A stretch of 17,997 bases of DNA, taken from the NCBI GenBank assembly GCA_034437035.1, contig DAOTUI010000088.1:1-17997 (forward strand), read 5' to 3'. The stretch comes from CAKZQX01 sp034437035. Lineage in GTDB: Bacteria; Chloroflexota; Chloroflexia; Chloroflexales; Chloroflexaceae. This document shows, in pieces, positions 1-6,758 of this stretch (position 1 is its first letter; every line of letters starts with the position of its first letter). The notes beneath the pieces were generated by a model. It was given only the letters and a program-made list of their open reading frames with translations, ran no database searches and was not told where the DNA came from. A program made the position numbers and the translations under genes.

Positions 1-73
1 TGTTGCTCATAATGAGTAGTATAGCTTAAAATCATCCAGAACACAAGTGCGACTGAAGCGGCGAAAGCGAGTG

Positions 74-110
74 AAGCCCTTTTATCCCAGGGCTAGAAGC
101 ACCTGGGCTT
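74..110 (+). promoter_or_regulatory. Possible structured leader with competing hairpins
   Basis: AGCCCT (75-80) can pair with AGGGCT (89-94). Alternatively CCCAG (86-90) pairs with CTGGG (103-107), or AAGCCC (74-79) with GGGCTT (105-110). These pairings exclude one another and lie about 60 bases before the first small gene. A weak promoter may sit at the left edge (TTGCTC at 3-8, TAAAAT at 27-32, 18-bp spacer). The layout could be a leader switch or an old terminator. I recognise no known riboswitch class. Confidence 0.25.
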
Positions 111-166
111 TACGGGCTATATCCGTAATGTAGATGCAACTAACTGAATATGTGTACAGGAGACAG

Positions 167-436
167 ATGCCCATGTTAGCACGGGATTTAGAGCGCAGGG
201 TGGGATTGTCGGCAACTGAGTTGACCGGTCTGCAGGCGGAACTGCTGGAGCTGCAGGCCACTGTTGGGGATAATCCGGAGGCGCAGCAGAAGCTCATCCG
301 GTTGCTTGACCGGGTTGAGGGCTACCTTGAGCAACCGGTAGCTGTAAATGCCACCCAGGATGCGGATGAGTACCACTTTCACATGCCGGGGATGGCAACC
401 CTGGTAGCTCAGGCGCAGCAACAGCAGCAGCAGTAA
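167..436 (+). CDS. Small coiled-coil protein with polyglutamine tail, unknown function
   Basis: This encodes about 89 residues that I do not recognise. The frame is open from an ATG at 134, but AGGAGA at 158-163 favours the ATG at 167 or 173 (MPMLARD...). The body is predicted helical and heptad-like (LERRVGLSATELTGLQAEL, then EAQQKLIRLLDRVEGYLEQ), suggesting a short coiled coil. The C-terminus is VAQAQQQQQQ, written largely in CAG codons, a trinucleotide run that could vary in length. There is no signal peptide or membrane segment. It stands alone: a strong terminator follows 43 bases after the stop, and the next gene is on the other strand. A coding role is supported by the ribosome binding site, terminator and codon use; function is unknown. 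Confidence 0.6.
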   Translation: MPMLARDLERRVGLSATELTGLQAELLELQATVGDNPEAQQKLIRLLDRVEGYLEQPVAVNATQDADEYHFHMPGMATLVAQAQQQQQQ

Positions 437-479
437 TTTGCCGCTCGCCGGATTACAAAAACAAAGACTGGTTCGCAAG

Positions 480-525
480 CACCCCACGTACGAGGCGAAT
501 GGTTCGCTTCCGTGGGGTGTTTGTG
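480..525 (+). terminator. Strong intrinsic terminator after the small coiled-coil gene
   Basis: The outer stem CACCCCACG (480-488) pairs with CGTGGGGTG (511-519). An inner stem of 8 pairs (492-499 with 503-510, one G-T wobble) closes on a 3-base loop. The hairpin is followed by TTTGTGTG, a modest T-rich tail. Length and position, 43 bases after the stop codon, fit termination of the upstream gene. Confidence 0.65.
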
Positions 526-531
526 TGATTG

Positions 532-810
532 ACAGGAGTTACGCGGTGGGAGTTTGCACCACGAACAACATGAAATGAGCGAAACCCGCGAACCTCCCAA
601 TGCTGATATGTATCAGACGATCCCGCGTTTGGAGGGGGATATCGCCTCCGGCAGGGCGGAACAGACCAATAGGCCATTCTTTTTCACGAAAATGTGGCTC
701 TCCGAGCCACATTTTCGTGAAAAAGATGAAAAAGTACCATGCTGCCGCAGGCGAATCCGGCTTCCATCTGGTTAAACGTCTGGTTTGCATGTCAACCGCG
801 TAATTCGTGT
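532..810 (-). repeat. MITE-like dispersed palindromic element, copy 1
   Basis: The copy is 279 bp with terminal inverted repeats ACAGGAGTTACGCGGT (532-547) and ACCGCGTAATTCGTGT (795-810), 14 of 16 matching. It lies in reverse orientation to copies A, B and C: the box with CTCCGGCAG comes first and the box with GCTGCCGCAGGCG last. The central hairpin has arms 679-700 and 704-725 (22 perfect pairs) around loop TCC. One arm (about 550-650) carries a CACGAACAACATGAAATGAG stretch shared with copy 2. Open frames crossing it are by-products. A possible degenerate 5-bp duplication (GATTG / AGTTG) flanks it. With the terminators on either side it fills the 440-base interval between the first gene and tdk. 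Confidence 0.85.
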
Positions 811-838
811 AGTTGAGGATAGTCCGGTGGGGATGTCC

Positions 839-860
839 GGGGCGAAAGCTGTTTCGCCCC
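839..860 (-). terminator. Hairpin at the 3' end of tdk
   Basis: GGGGCGAAA (839-847) pairs perfectly with TTTCGCCCC (852-860) around loop GCTG, about 20 bases past the tdk stop. There is no clear T-run in the tdk direction, so it is either a weak or factor-assisted terminator, or a 3'-end stabilising hairpin. Confidence 0.45.
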
Positions 861-879
861 TCCAGATTGGTAGAGCCAT

Positions 880-1485
880 CTAACGACATAAGGACAGCAA
901 TTCTACCTCAGCCTGTTGGTAGCAGGCACGGCAGCGGGCCTCGTACAACTCCTGCCCACCGACGACGATGGTTGGCGCGTCGGCGGGGGCCGGTTCGCCG
1001 TTGATCAGGCGTTGCGAGCGGGTGGCATATGCCCCGCAGCGCACACAGATGGCATAGAGCTTATCGACCTGTTCCGCGACCGCCATCAGCGAGGCCATGG
1101 CGGGGAAGGGCTCGGCCCGGTAGTTCTGGTCAAGCCCCGAGACGATTACGCGTAGATCGCGCTCTGCCAGTTCCTGACAGACGGCAACAATCGCTTCCGG
1201 TGGGTCGTCGAGGAAGTGCAGTTCGTCGATTGCCACAACATGCAGATCCTCGGTGAGCGGTGGTATCTCGGCAATTGAGGAGATCGGGTGCGCTTCCAGC
1301 CGTGTCCCGGTGTGGGTTACAACCTGGTGCGTGCCGTAGCGGGTATCCAGCCGTGGCGTAAAGATGCGGTACGGCTGGCGCGCAATAATGACCTGGCGAA
1401 TACGCCGGATCAGCTCCTCGGTTTTTCCACTGTACATGCATCCGCAGATAACTTCGATGCGGCCACCGGCACATGGACGCGTCAT
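880..1485 (-). CDS. tdk: Thymidine kinase (type II, zinc-containing)
   Basis: This cytoplasmic enzyme phosphorylates thymidine to dTMP with ATP in the salvage pathway. The 201-residue product has the P-loop GCMYSGKT (residues 15-22) and the acidic pair DE at 87-88 (DELHF, where most family members read DE-x-QF); E88 is the expected catalytic base. The substrate lasso GLDQNYRAEPF lies at 117-127. Zinc ligands are C147/C150 and C185/C188. Length is typical. The ATG has AAGGTAGG just upstream and starts 18 bases after the rfbB stop, so the two genes are probably co-transcribed. The pairing makes sense because both use thymidine nucleotides, though that is inference. The leucine and histidine in DELHF are a mild departure from the usual motif. 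Confidence 0.93.
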   Translation of the reverse strand: MTRPCAGGRIEVICGCMYSGKTEELIRRIRQVIIARQPYRIFTPRLDTRYGTHQVVTHTGTRLEAHPISSIAEIPPLTEDLHVVAIDELHFLDDPPEAIVAVCQELAERDLRVIVSGLDQNYRAEPFPAMASLMAVAEQVDKLYAICVRCGAYATRSQRLINGEPAPADAPTIVVGGQELYEARCRACYQQAEVELLSLCR

Positions 1486-1503
1486 TGGGCCTACCTTCTC
1501 ATG

Positions 1504-2517
1504 CTAGGTGCGCTCAACATACTGGCGGCGGTAGTATTCCAGATATTCACCTGATTTGATGGGACGCCACCAGTCCGGATTTTCCACATACCAGCGCACG
1601 GTCTTCTCCAACGCCTCGTCAAAATTGTGGCGGCTGGTCCATCCCAGGGCGCGCAGTTTGCTACAGTCCAGGGCGTAGCGCCGGTCGTGACCCGCGCGGT
1701 CAGTCACATGCTGCAGCAGGCTGTGGGGTTTCCCCAGGATATCCAGCAGTTTGCGAGCCATATCGATATTGCATGTCTCAATTTCGGTCCCGACATTGTA
1801 GGCTTCGCCAACCTGCCCCTTGTGCAGCACAACATCGATTCCTTCACAATGGTCCATTACATACTGGTAATCGCGTACCTGCAGACCATCGCCATAGATC
1901 GGCAGCGGCAGATCGTCAATCGCATTGGTGGTAAAGAGGGAAACAGCTTTCTCGGGGTACTGGTAGGGGCCGATATTATTGGATCCACGCGTGATAGTTG
2001 TAGGTATGCCATAGGTGATATGGTACGCATACACAAGATGCTCCGCGCCGGCTTTGCTGGCGGCGTAGGGACTGCGGGCCTGCATCGGGTCGCCTTCCTT
2101 GCTGCGCCGGCCGGGTGGAATATGGCCGTAGACCTCATCGGTACTGACCTGATGATAGCGTTCCAGTTTGAACTCTCTGGCCGCCTCCAGCAGCACATAG
2201 GTGCCGCGTACATCGGTTTCGATAAAGGCATCCGGGCTAAAAATCGAGCGATCAACGTGGGTTTCCGCCGCAAAGTTGACAATCGTGTCGATGGAGTGTT
2301 CCCGGATGGTCGTACGTACCAGAGCCGCATCACAGATATCGCCCTGAACGAAGGCGAAATGGGGATGCGCCGCCACGCGGTCCAGGTTTTCGCGCCGCCC
2401 GGCATAGGTCAACTTGTCATAAACAACGACGCGGTAGTCAGGATAGCGCTCGAGCATGTAGGCTACAAAGTTCGAACCAATAAAACCGGCACCGCCGGTC
2501 ACGAGGAGATTGCGCAT
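1504..2517 (-). CDS. rfbB: dTDP-glucose 4,6-dehydratase
   Basis: The enzyme converts dTDP-D-glucose to dTDP-4-keto-6-deoxy-D-glucose, the committed step toward dTDP-L-rhamnose and other deoxysugars of cell-surface glycans. The 337-residue protein is an extended short-chain dehydrogenase. It has the NAD-binding TGGAGFIGS at residues 7-15, the catalytic STDEVYG at 125-131 (T126, D127, E128), and YAASK with Y151 and K155. The family tail with W and R residues binding the sugar nucleotide is complete. TGGAGG lies just upstream of the ATG, and a clear promoter lies further up (2563-2591). The other rhamnose genes (rmlA, rmlC, rmlD) are not in this window, so rfbB is separated from its usual cluster. 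The synonym rmlB also applies. Confidence 0.95.
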   Translation of the reverse strand: MRNLLVTGGAGFIGSNFVAYMLERYPDYRVVVYDKLTYAGRRENLDRVAAHPHFAFVQGDICDAALVRTTIREHSIDTIVNFAAETHVDRSIFSPDAFIETDVRGTYVLLEAAREFKLERYHQVSTDEVYGHIPPGRRSKEGDPMQARSPYAASKAGAEHLVYAYHITYGIPTTITRGSNNIGPYQYPEKAVSLFTTNAIDDLPLPIYGDGLQVRDYQYVMDHCEGIDVVLHKGQVGEAYNVGTEIETCNIDMARKLLDILGKPHSLLQHVTDRAGHDRRYALDCSKLRALGWTSRHNFDEALEKTVRWYVENPDWWRPIKSGEYLEYYRRQYVERT

Positions 2518-2562
2518 AATGCCTCCAGGGGTAGTACCGTAACACTGCTTTAAGCTTTATCA

Positions 2563-2591
2563 AGTGTAGCAAGCCCCAACCGAGGAGTCAA
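2563..2591 (-). promoter_or_regulatory. sigma70-type promoter for rfbB-tdk
   Basis: On the minus strand the sequence reads TTGACT (2586-2591), a 17-bp spacer, then TACACT (2563-2568). The -35 box overlaps the purE stop codon, so rfbB-tdk can be transcribed apart from purK-purE although they are on the same strand. The predicted start lies about 40 bases before the rfbB ATG. Confidence 0.7.
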
Positions 2592-3103
2592 TTTACAGTC
2601 TCCTCATCCGAAGATGACAAAGGGTTCACCCGGTCATTTTTTGCGCGCGACTGCTCTGCCAGGGTTTCCTTGTAAGCCAGGACACGTTCCAGCAGCGCGG
2701 GATCGGCGGCCGCCAGGATTTGCACCGCCAGCAACCCGGCGTTGCGCGCGCCACCAATCGCCACCGTTGCGACCGGCACGCCGGCCGGCATCTGCACGAT
2801 GGAGAGCAACGAGTCAAGCCCCTGGAGCGCTTTACTCTGCACCGGCACCCCGATAACCGGGAGGGGCGTATGAGCAGCCACCATTCCCGGCAGATGGGCC
2901 GCGCCACCCGCGCCCGCGATAATCACGCGCAACCCCCGCCGATGTGCGTTGTCGGCATAGTCCGCCATATCGCGTGGGGTGCGGTGGGCCGAGACGACGC
3001 GCACCTCGTGCGGAACGCCAAACTCGCGGCAGACCTCAACCGCGCCCTGCATGGTCGGCAGATCGCTATCGCTACCCATAATAATGCCGATAAGTGGTGT
3101 CAT
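2588..3103 (-). CDS. purE: N5-carboxyaminoimidazole ribonucleotide mutase (PurE class I)
   Basis: PurE moves the carboxyl group of N5-CAIR to C4 of the ring, giving CAIR in de novo purine synthesis. The 171-residue protein starts MTPLIGIIMGSDSD. The frame stays open further upstream, but only this ATG at 3103 aligns with the family. Motifs include GSDSD (10-14), SAHRTP (38-43) and AGAGGAAHLPGM (63-74, with the conserved histidine at 70), followed by the core stretch QMPAGVPVATVAI. The C-terminal tail past residue 155 is polar and variable. The gene begins 25 bases after the purK stop, the usual PurK-PurE order for bacteria that use the two-step route. The ribosome binding site is weak, so translation may be partly coupled to purK. 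Confidence 0.94.
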   Translation of the reverse strand: MTPLIGIIMGSDSDLPTMQGAVEVCREFGVPHEVRVVSAHRTPRDMADYADNAHRRGLRVIIAGAGGAAHLPGMVAAHTPLPVIGVPVQSKALQGLDSLLSIVQMPAGVPVATVAIGGARNAGLLAVQILAAADPALLERVLAYKETLAEQSRAKNDRVNPLSSSDEETVN

Positions 3104-3128
3104 TACTCGTGCCCGTTTCCGTATGCGC

Positions 3129-4259
3129 CTACAACTCGACGCGTGCCGCTGCGCGCAGGGCGATTGCCTCCGCCTCAACCACGCTATCCCCCAGGGCGGT
3201 GATATGCCCCATTTTGCGCCCGGGTCGCACATCCCGCTTATGATACAGATGCAGATGTGCGCCGGGCTCCAGCAGCGCCTGGCTGACTCCGGCAGGACGC
3301 GCCGGGCCCTGCCGCTGCCCCAGCAGGTTGACCATCACGGCGGCCGGTGCGCGCATATCGACCGGGCCCAGCGGCCAACCCAGCACCGCGCGCAGATGAT
3401 TTTCAAACTGCGAAGTAACACATGCCTCAATGGTGTAGTGCCCGGAGTTGTGCGGCCGCGGGGCAAGTTCATTCAGCAGCACGCTGCCGTCTTCGTGCAG
3501 AAACAGCTCAACGCCAAAGATACCCACGCCATCAACCGCCTGGACCGCCTGTTCCGCCAGTTCGGTGGCGCGGCCGGCAACCTCGGGCGTAACCGCCGCC
3601 GGAGCCCGCACGATATGACAGATATGGTTACGCTGAACGGTTTCGACAACCGGGTAGGCGCGACACTCGCCCGATCGTCCGCGCACCACCATAACCGCAA
3701 GTTCGTGGGTAAAGGGGACGAATGCCTCGATCAGCAGCGCGCGCCCGGCACCCGTCAGCCGTTCCCATGCCGGGAGAATCTCCTCCGGCGATTGCAGCGT
3801 GGCGTTGCCGTAGCCGTCATAGCCTTCGCGCCGCGCTTTCAGCAGGAGCGGCCAGCCATACTGCTGCGCTGCTTCCAGCACATCTTCCGGGGCGCTTGCC
3901 GGCTGGTATGGTGGTACCGGCAGTCCGACCGACTCCAACCGCCGTTTCTGGATAAGTTTATCCTGGATGGCGGCCAGTGTGAGCGCCGTGGGATATACCG
4001 GCAGGCCGATTTGCTCCAACTGCCGCAGCACACCGGCATCGACAAATTCGTTTTCGAGGGTGACGACATCGCACAACCTGGCAAAGGCGCGCATCGCCGC
4101 TTCATCGTCCCAGGGACCAACAATCTCGTGGCGCGTGATCCGGCCGGCGGGGCTATCCGCGAACCGCTCAAAGATGACCGTCTCCAATCCAAGGGAGATG
4201 GCCGCCTGGGTTAACATCTGGGCGAGTTGACCCCCGCCAAGTATTCCGACGCGTGTCAT
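3129..4259 (-). CDS. purK: N5-carboxyaminoimidazole ribonucleotide synthase
   Basis: PurK is an ATP-grasp ligase joining AIR and bicarbonate to give N5-CAIR, which PurE then rearranges. The product is 376 residues from the ATG at 4259 (MTRVGILGGGQLAQML). An open frame extends 53 codons further, but that part has no family similarity and would run through the promoter. The N-terminal preATP domain has GILGGGQLAQML. Next come the family stretches VTLENEFVD and AAIQDKLIQKRRLESVGLP, then the ATP-grasp region. ELAPRPHNSGHYTIEAC near residue 265 carries the metal- and substrate-binding residues. The predicted -10 box is only 7 bases upstream of the ATG, which suggests a leaderless mRNA. Confidence 0.94.
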   Translation of the reverse strand: MTRVGILGGGQLAQMLTQAAISLGLETVIFERFADSPAGRITRHEIVGPWDDEAAMRAFARLCDVVTLENEFVDAGVLRQLEQIGLPVYPTALTLAAIQDKLIQKRRLESVGLPVPPYQPASAPEDVLEAAQQYGWPLLLKARREGYDGYGNATLQSPEEILPAWERLTGAGRALLIEAFVPFTHELAVMVVRGRSGECRAYPVVETVQRNHICHIVRAPAAVTPEVAGRATELAEQAVQAVDGVGIFGVELFLHEDGSVLLNELAPRPHNSGHYTIEACVTSQFENHLRAVLGWPLGPVDMRAPAAVMVNLLGQRQGPARPAGVSQALLEPGAHLHLYHKRDVRPGRKMGHITALGDSVVEAEAIALRAAARVEL

Positions 4260-4266
4260 ACCTGCT

Positions 4267-4295
4267 ATGATAGCCGCAGATGGCAACAGATGCAA
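4267..4295 (-). promoter_or_regulatory. Promoter for purK-purE, predicting a leaderless transcript
   Basis: On the minus strand the sequence reads TTGCAT (4290-4295), 17 bp, then TATCAT (4267-4272). Transcription should start about 6-8 bases downstream, at or within a base or two of the purK ATG (4259). It lies back to back with a plus-strand extended -10 box at 4305-4313. Confidence 0.55.
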
Positions 4296-4304
4296 GCGCC
4301 GCCA

Positions 4305-4313
4305 TGGTATAAT
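4305..4313 (+). promoter_or_regulatory. Extended -10 promoter element (TGGTATAAT)
   Basis: TG-G-TATAAT is a perfect -10 with the extended TGn motif; no good -35 is visible. It would transcribe the small membrane protein and WYL regulator with a leader of about 130 bases. It lies only 10 bp from the -35 of the divergent purK promoter, so the two could interfere or share a regulator. Confidence 0.5.
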
Positions 4314-4452
4314 CAGGGCAGGCGTACGCGGTGCTGGTGTGAACCGGATGCGAAGTAGTGCGCCGAACCGGATTGACCGGATCGAGAATTGTAGTGCAAA
4401 CCTATCGGACAACATCATGTTGTTCGGTAGCAGCGATAAAGGAGTGTCCTAT

Positions 4453-4671
4453 ATGCCTGCTCAGACGCGCAGCCAGCGGCGCAAACAATCCCAGTCGAGC
4501 CGCGCCCAGCAACGTTCCCAGCAGCGGCGCACCGGGCGGGTGGCGGTGAAACCGCCCGAACCAGTTGATTACTCGCTGGACTATGCCTATGTCCGGCGGG
4601 ATCTCCGGCGAATTACGCTTTGGGGTCTGCTGCTGTTTGCCGGGATGTTTGCCGTCTATTTCGTTATCTAA
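4453..4671 (+). CDS. Small single-pass membrane protein, unknown function
   Basis: This 72-residue protein has a very basic, Gln/Ser/Arg-rich N-terminal half (MPAQTRSQRRKQSQ...) and one C-terminal hydrophobic helix (residues about 53-72, LWGLLLFAGMFAVYFVI) that ends the protein. The layout predicts a tail-anchored inner-membrane protein with a positively charged cytoplasmic region. AAAGGAG at 4438-4444, 8 bases before the ATG, selects this start although the frame is open from 4267. It is followed after 21 bases by the WYL regulator, so the two are probably one transcript. I know no function; the basic region could bind nucleic acid or ribosomes, but that is a guess. Confidence 0.75.
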   Translation: MPAQTRSQRRKQSQSSRAQQRSQQRRTGRVAVKPPEPVDYSLDYAYVRRDLRRITLWGLLLFAGMFAVYFVI

Positions 4672-4692
4672 TGTATCATCTGAGGCATAACT

Positions 4693-5679
4693 GTGATCGG
4701 CGTATCCAGCGATGAACGTATCAAGAGCAAAGCTGCCCGGCTACGCCGGATTGAACACTGCCTGTATAACGCTCCCCAGGGCATGCGTGCGGTTGAACTT
4801 GCCAACTACTGCGGCGTAGATCGGCGCACTATCTATCGGGATCTGATGGCGCTGCACGATATCGGGATTCCGGTTTGGGAAGATCGCGGGCGGTTTGGGA
4901 TCGACCGCGCCGCCTATGTTTCAACCGTGCAACTGACCTTGAATGAGGCCATTTCGCTCTTCTTTGCGGCCCGCCTGCTGGCCCACCATAGCGATGAACA
5001 TAACCCGCATGTTGTCTCGGCGCTGGATAAACTGGCCGCCGGTCTGCCCGATCAGACCATCTCCAGCCATCTGGCCCGCGTTGCCGATGTGATTCGTGCC
5101 CGTCCGCTACGCGAGATCTATATCTGTGTGCTGGAAACGGTGACGCGGGCCTGGGCTGACCGGCGGTTGGTGCGGCTGCGCTACCGGGCCGCGAGCCGTG
5201 AGGTGACGGAGCGGGTTGTCGCGCCCTACTTCCTGGAGGTCTCCCGGAGCGAACCGGCGGCGTATGTGATCGGCTTTGACCGCCTGCGGCATGCGTTGCG
5301 GACGTTTAAGATCGAGCGGATCGAGCGGGCTGATCTGCTGGAAGAGCAGTATGATATCCCGGATGATTTTGACCCCTACGCCTACCTGGCAAGTTCCTGG
5401 GGAGTCATAGACGATGCCACGGTGGAAGTGCATCTGCGGTTTGCACCCGAGGCGGCACCGCGTGTGCGCGAGAGTGTGTGGCACCACAGCCAGCGCCTGG
5501 TTGATCTGGCGGATGGCGGTTGCGAGTTAGAGATGACCGTTGGTGGTATTCGGGAAATTCGCTCGTGGGTGCTGGGGTGGGGAGCCGATGTCGAGGTGCT
5601 GGCACCTGCAGAACTGCGGACCGAGGTTGCGGCGCATGGTCGGCGGATGGCGGCGATGTACCGGTGTGAACCGGAATGA
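4693..5679 (+). CDS. WYL-domain transcriptional regulator with N-terminal HTH
   Basis: This 328-residue protein has the YafY/PafC-like architecture. A winged HTH lies at residues about 15-65 (RLRRIEHCLYNAPQGMRAVELA, then the recognition helix DRRTIYRDLMALHDIGIPV). A WYL domain follows at about 150-215 (RLVRLRYRAASREVTERVVAPYFLE...YVIGFDR), then the C-terminal WCX region (VEVHLRFAPEAAPRV...). WYL domains are known to sense ligands such as nucleotides or single-stranded nucleic acid and to control DNA-damage, phage-defence or metabolic genes. The start is GTG, with TGAGG 7 bases upstream. The partner small membrane protein precedes it by 21 bases and a terminator hairpin follows 2 bases after the stop. 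Its targets cannot be read from the sequence. Confidence 0.85.
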   Translation: MIGVSSDERIKSKAARLRRIEHCLYNAPQGMRAVELANYCGVDRRTIYRDLMALHDIGIPVWEDRGRFGIDRAAYVSTVQLTLNEAISLFFAARLLAHHSDEHNPHVVSALDKLAAGLPDQTISSHLARVADVIRARPLREIYICVLETVTRAWADRRLVRLRYRAASREVTERVVAPYFLEVSRSEPAAYVIGFDRLRHALRTFKIERIERADLLEEQYDIPDDFDPYAYLASSWGVIDDATVEVHLRFAPEAAPRVRESVWHHSQRLVDLADGGCELEMTVGGIREIRSWVLGWGADVEVLAPAELRTEVAAHGRRMAAMYRCEPE

Positions 5680-5680
5680 A

Positions 5681-5725
5681 TTGCGGCGAGGACGACTGGC
5701 CAACCATCCTCCATCCTCGCCGCAA
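5681..5725 (+). terminator. Terminator-like hairpin after the WYL regulator
   Basis: TTGCGGCGAGGA (5681-5692) pairs with TCCTCGCCGCAA (5714-5725), 12 perfect pairs around a 21-base loop, immediately after the WYL stop codon. It is followed by ATTTCGATAATG, so the T-tract is short. Confidence 0.5.
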
Positions 5726-5737
5726 ATTTCGATAATG

Positions 5738-5760
5738 ACCTTAACCTTAACCTTAACCTT
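5738..5760. repeat. Hexamer tandem repeat (ACCTTA)n
   Basis: Three full copies of ACCTTA and a partial fourth lie at 5738-5760, resembling a telomere-like microsatellite. It sits between the WYL terminator and element copy 2 and has no coding function. It belongs with several other short tandem repeats between genes in this window. Confidence 0.8.
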
Positions 5761-5790
5761 CAACATTACATAACGTAATGAAGTAACGCG

Positions 5791-5973
5791 ACAAGACCTA
5801 CGCGATGAACATTCAAACCGGGCGTTTGACCCGATGGAAGCCCGATGCGCCTGCGGCAGGCGATATCTCTCGCCAAACGTCGGAGCGCCTGATACATGTC
5901 AGCATTGGCAGTTTCACGGTTTTCGCTCATTTCGTGTTGTTCGTGGTTCAAACGCCCACCGCGTAACTGGTGT
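5791..5973 (+). repeat. MITE-like element, copy 2, lacking the central hairpin
   Basis: The copy is 183 bp. Its left end ACAAGACCTACGCGAT is degenerate; the right end ACCGCGTAACTGGTGT is better kept. The left arm matches copy B and the reversed right arm of copy 1 (AAACCGGGCGTTTGACC, GATGGAAGCC). The right arm matches copy 1 (TGATACATGTCAGCATTGG and TTCGTGTTGTTCGTGGT). Where other copies hold about 100 bp of core, this one runs straight from CGCCTGCGGCAG into GGCGATATC, so the hairpin and both flanking spacers are gone. No clean target duplication is visible; an outer GAAGTAAC / GTTACTTC pair (5780 and 5972) may be coincidence. Confidence 0.75.
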
Positions 5974-5998
5974 TACTTCGAAGAGAAACAGATTGAGC

Positions 5999-6322
5999 TT
6001 AACCCTGCTCTTCGCCTGCTTCGTTTTCTTCCTCGCCGTAAATCTCCTTGAGCAGACTCTTCTTCTGGGGCTTCTGCTCCTTGCTTTCGCGGCGCTTCTC
6101 GGCTTCGGCCTGCCGCTGCTGCGAGGTTGCCAGGCGACGCATAAAGCGATCAACCTGACCGGCGGTATCGACGATGCGCTGCTCGCCGGTGTAGAAGGGG
6201 TGGCAGTTTGAGCAGATATCGACGCGCATGCCCTCTTTGGTGGCGCGCGTCTTCCAGACGGTGCCGCAGGTGGCACAAACAATATCGGTAGCTACATATT
6301 TTGGATGAATATCCGGTTTCAC
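5999..6322 (-). CDS. rpmE: 50S ribosomal protein L31, zinc-binding form with long charged tail
   Basis: L31 bridges the large subunit central protuberance and the small subunit head. The 107-residue protein begins MKPDIHPKYVATDIVCATCG and has the four zinc cysteines C16, C19, C37 and C40, so it is the C+ type. HPFYTG (41-46) is the family signature. The L31 fold ends near residue 65; the remaining 40 residues are a Gln/Glu/Lys-rich extension ending in acidic residues, making it longer than the usual 65-80. The start is GTG with TAGGAG 8 bases upstream. It lies 141 bases after rpmA with a palindrome between, so it may be transcribed separately. Element copy 2 begins 25 bases past its stop. Confidence 0.93.
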   Translation of the reverse strand: MKPDIHPKYVATDIVCATCGTVWKTRATKEGMRVDICSNCHPFYTGEQRIVDTAGQVDRFMRRLATSQQRQAEAEKRRESKEQKPQKKSLLKEIYGEEENEAGEEQG

Positions 6323-6389
6323 CTTTTATGCTCCTATTTTCAAATGGTATTTCCCGGCAGCGGGATTGTCCTGGCACAAGATATGAAAC

Positions 6390-6409
6390 GGACGACGCAT
6401 GCGTCGTCC
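6390..6409 (-). terminator. Perfect 20-bp palindrome between rpmA and rpmE
   Basis: GGACGACGCATGCGTCGTCC is a perfect inverted repeat, 54 bases past the rpmA stop. In the minus direction it is followed by GTTTCATATCTTG, a weak T-rich tail. It is most simply the terminator or attenuator of rplU-rpmA; a dyad operator for rpmE is an alternative. Confidence 0.5.
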
Positions 6410-6463
6410 TGGTCTTCCTGATTATTCATACCGGCGTACATCCCGTTGGCGCGTGGGTAATGT

Positions 6464-6748
6464 TTAATCAGCAGCCGTGGCCGTTTCGGTCTGCTCGATG
6501 GGAATAACGCTGACCTTCTTCTGAGTGCGGGAGTAGGGCTGAAAGTAGACCTTCCCCTCAACCATCGCAAAGATCGTATAGTCGCGGCCCATGCCGACAT
6601 TATCACCCGGCTTGATCTTGGTGCCACACTGGCGGACAATAATGTTGCCGGGGAGGACATGCTCACCACCAAAGCGCTTGACCCCACGCATTTTTGGGTT
6701 ACTGTCGCGCCCGTTGCGGGTACTTCCTACACCTTTTTTATGTGCCAT
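6464..6748 (-). CDS. rpmA: 50S ribosomal protein L27
   Basis: L27 contacts tRNA near the peptidyl transferase centre through its N-terminal arm. The 94-residue protein starts MAHKKGVGSTRNGRDSNPK, so no N-terminal cleavage sequence is present (unlike the Firmicutes form). It continues with the family core GEHVLPGNIIVRQCGTK, GDNVGMGRDYTIFA and EGKVYF. The C-terminal 20 residues are a variable Thr/Ala tail. The gene lies 10 bases after rplU, the normal L21-L27 order, with a purine-rich GGGGATGAG upstream of the ATG. The obg GTPase often found next is absent here. Confidence 0.95.
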   Translation of the reverse strand: MAHKKGVGSTRNGRDSNPKMRGVKRFGGEHVLPGNIIVRQCGTKIKPGDNVGMGRDYTIFAMVEGKVYFQPYSRTQKKVSVIPIEQTETATAAD

Positions 6749-6758
6749 AACTCATCCC

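Noticed and set aside
1..40. dif-like recombination site near CTCATAATGAG at the left edge
   Set aside because: It shares only a few bases with the 28-bp dif pattern and lacks a matching second arm.
554..775. Open frame reading NADMYQTIPRLEGDIASG..., with a related frame at 5766-5951
   Set aside because: Both frames lie wholly inside copies 1 and 2 of the dispersed element on matching arms. The shared peptide comes from the repeat DNA, with no ribosome binding site or conserved protein family.
1627..2553. A 308-codon open frame opposite rfbB
   Set aside because: It is the antisense shadow of rfbB, which has complete catalytic motifs, a ribosome binding site and a promoter.
2979..4214. A 411-codon plus-strand open frame across purE and purK
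   Set aside because: It overlaps two clearly identified genes on the opposite strand and its product resembles no family.
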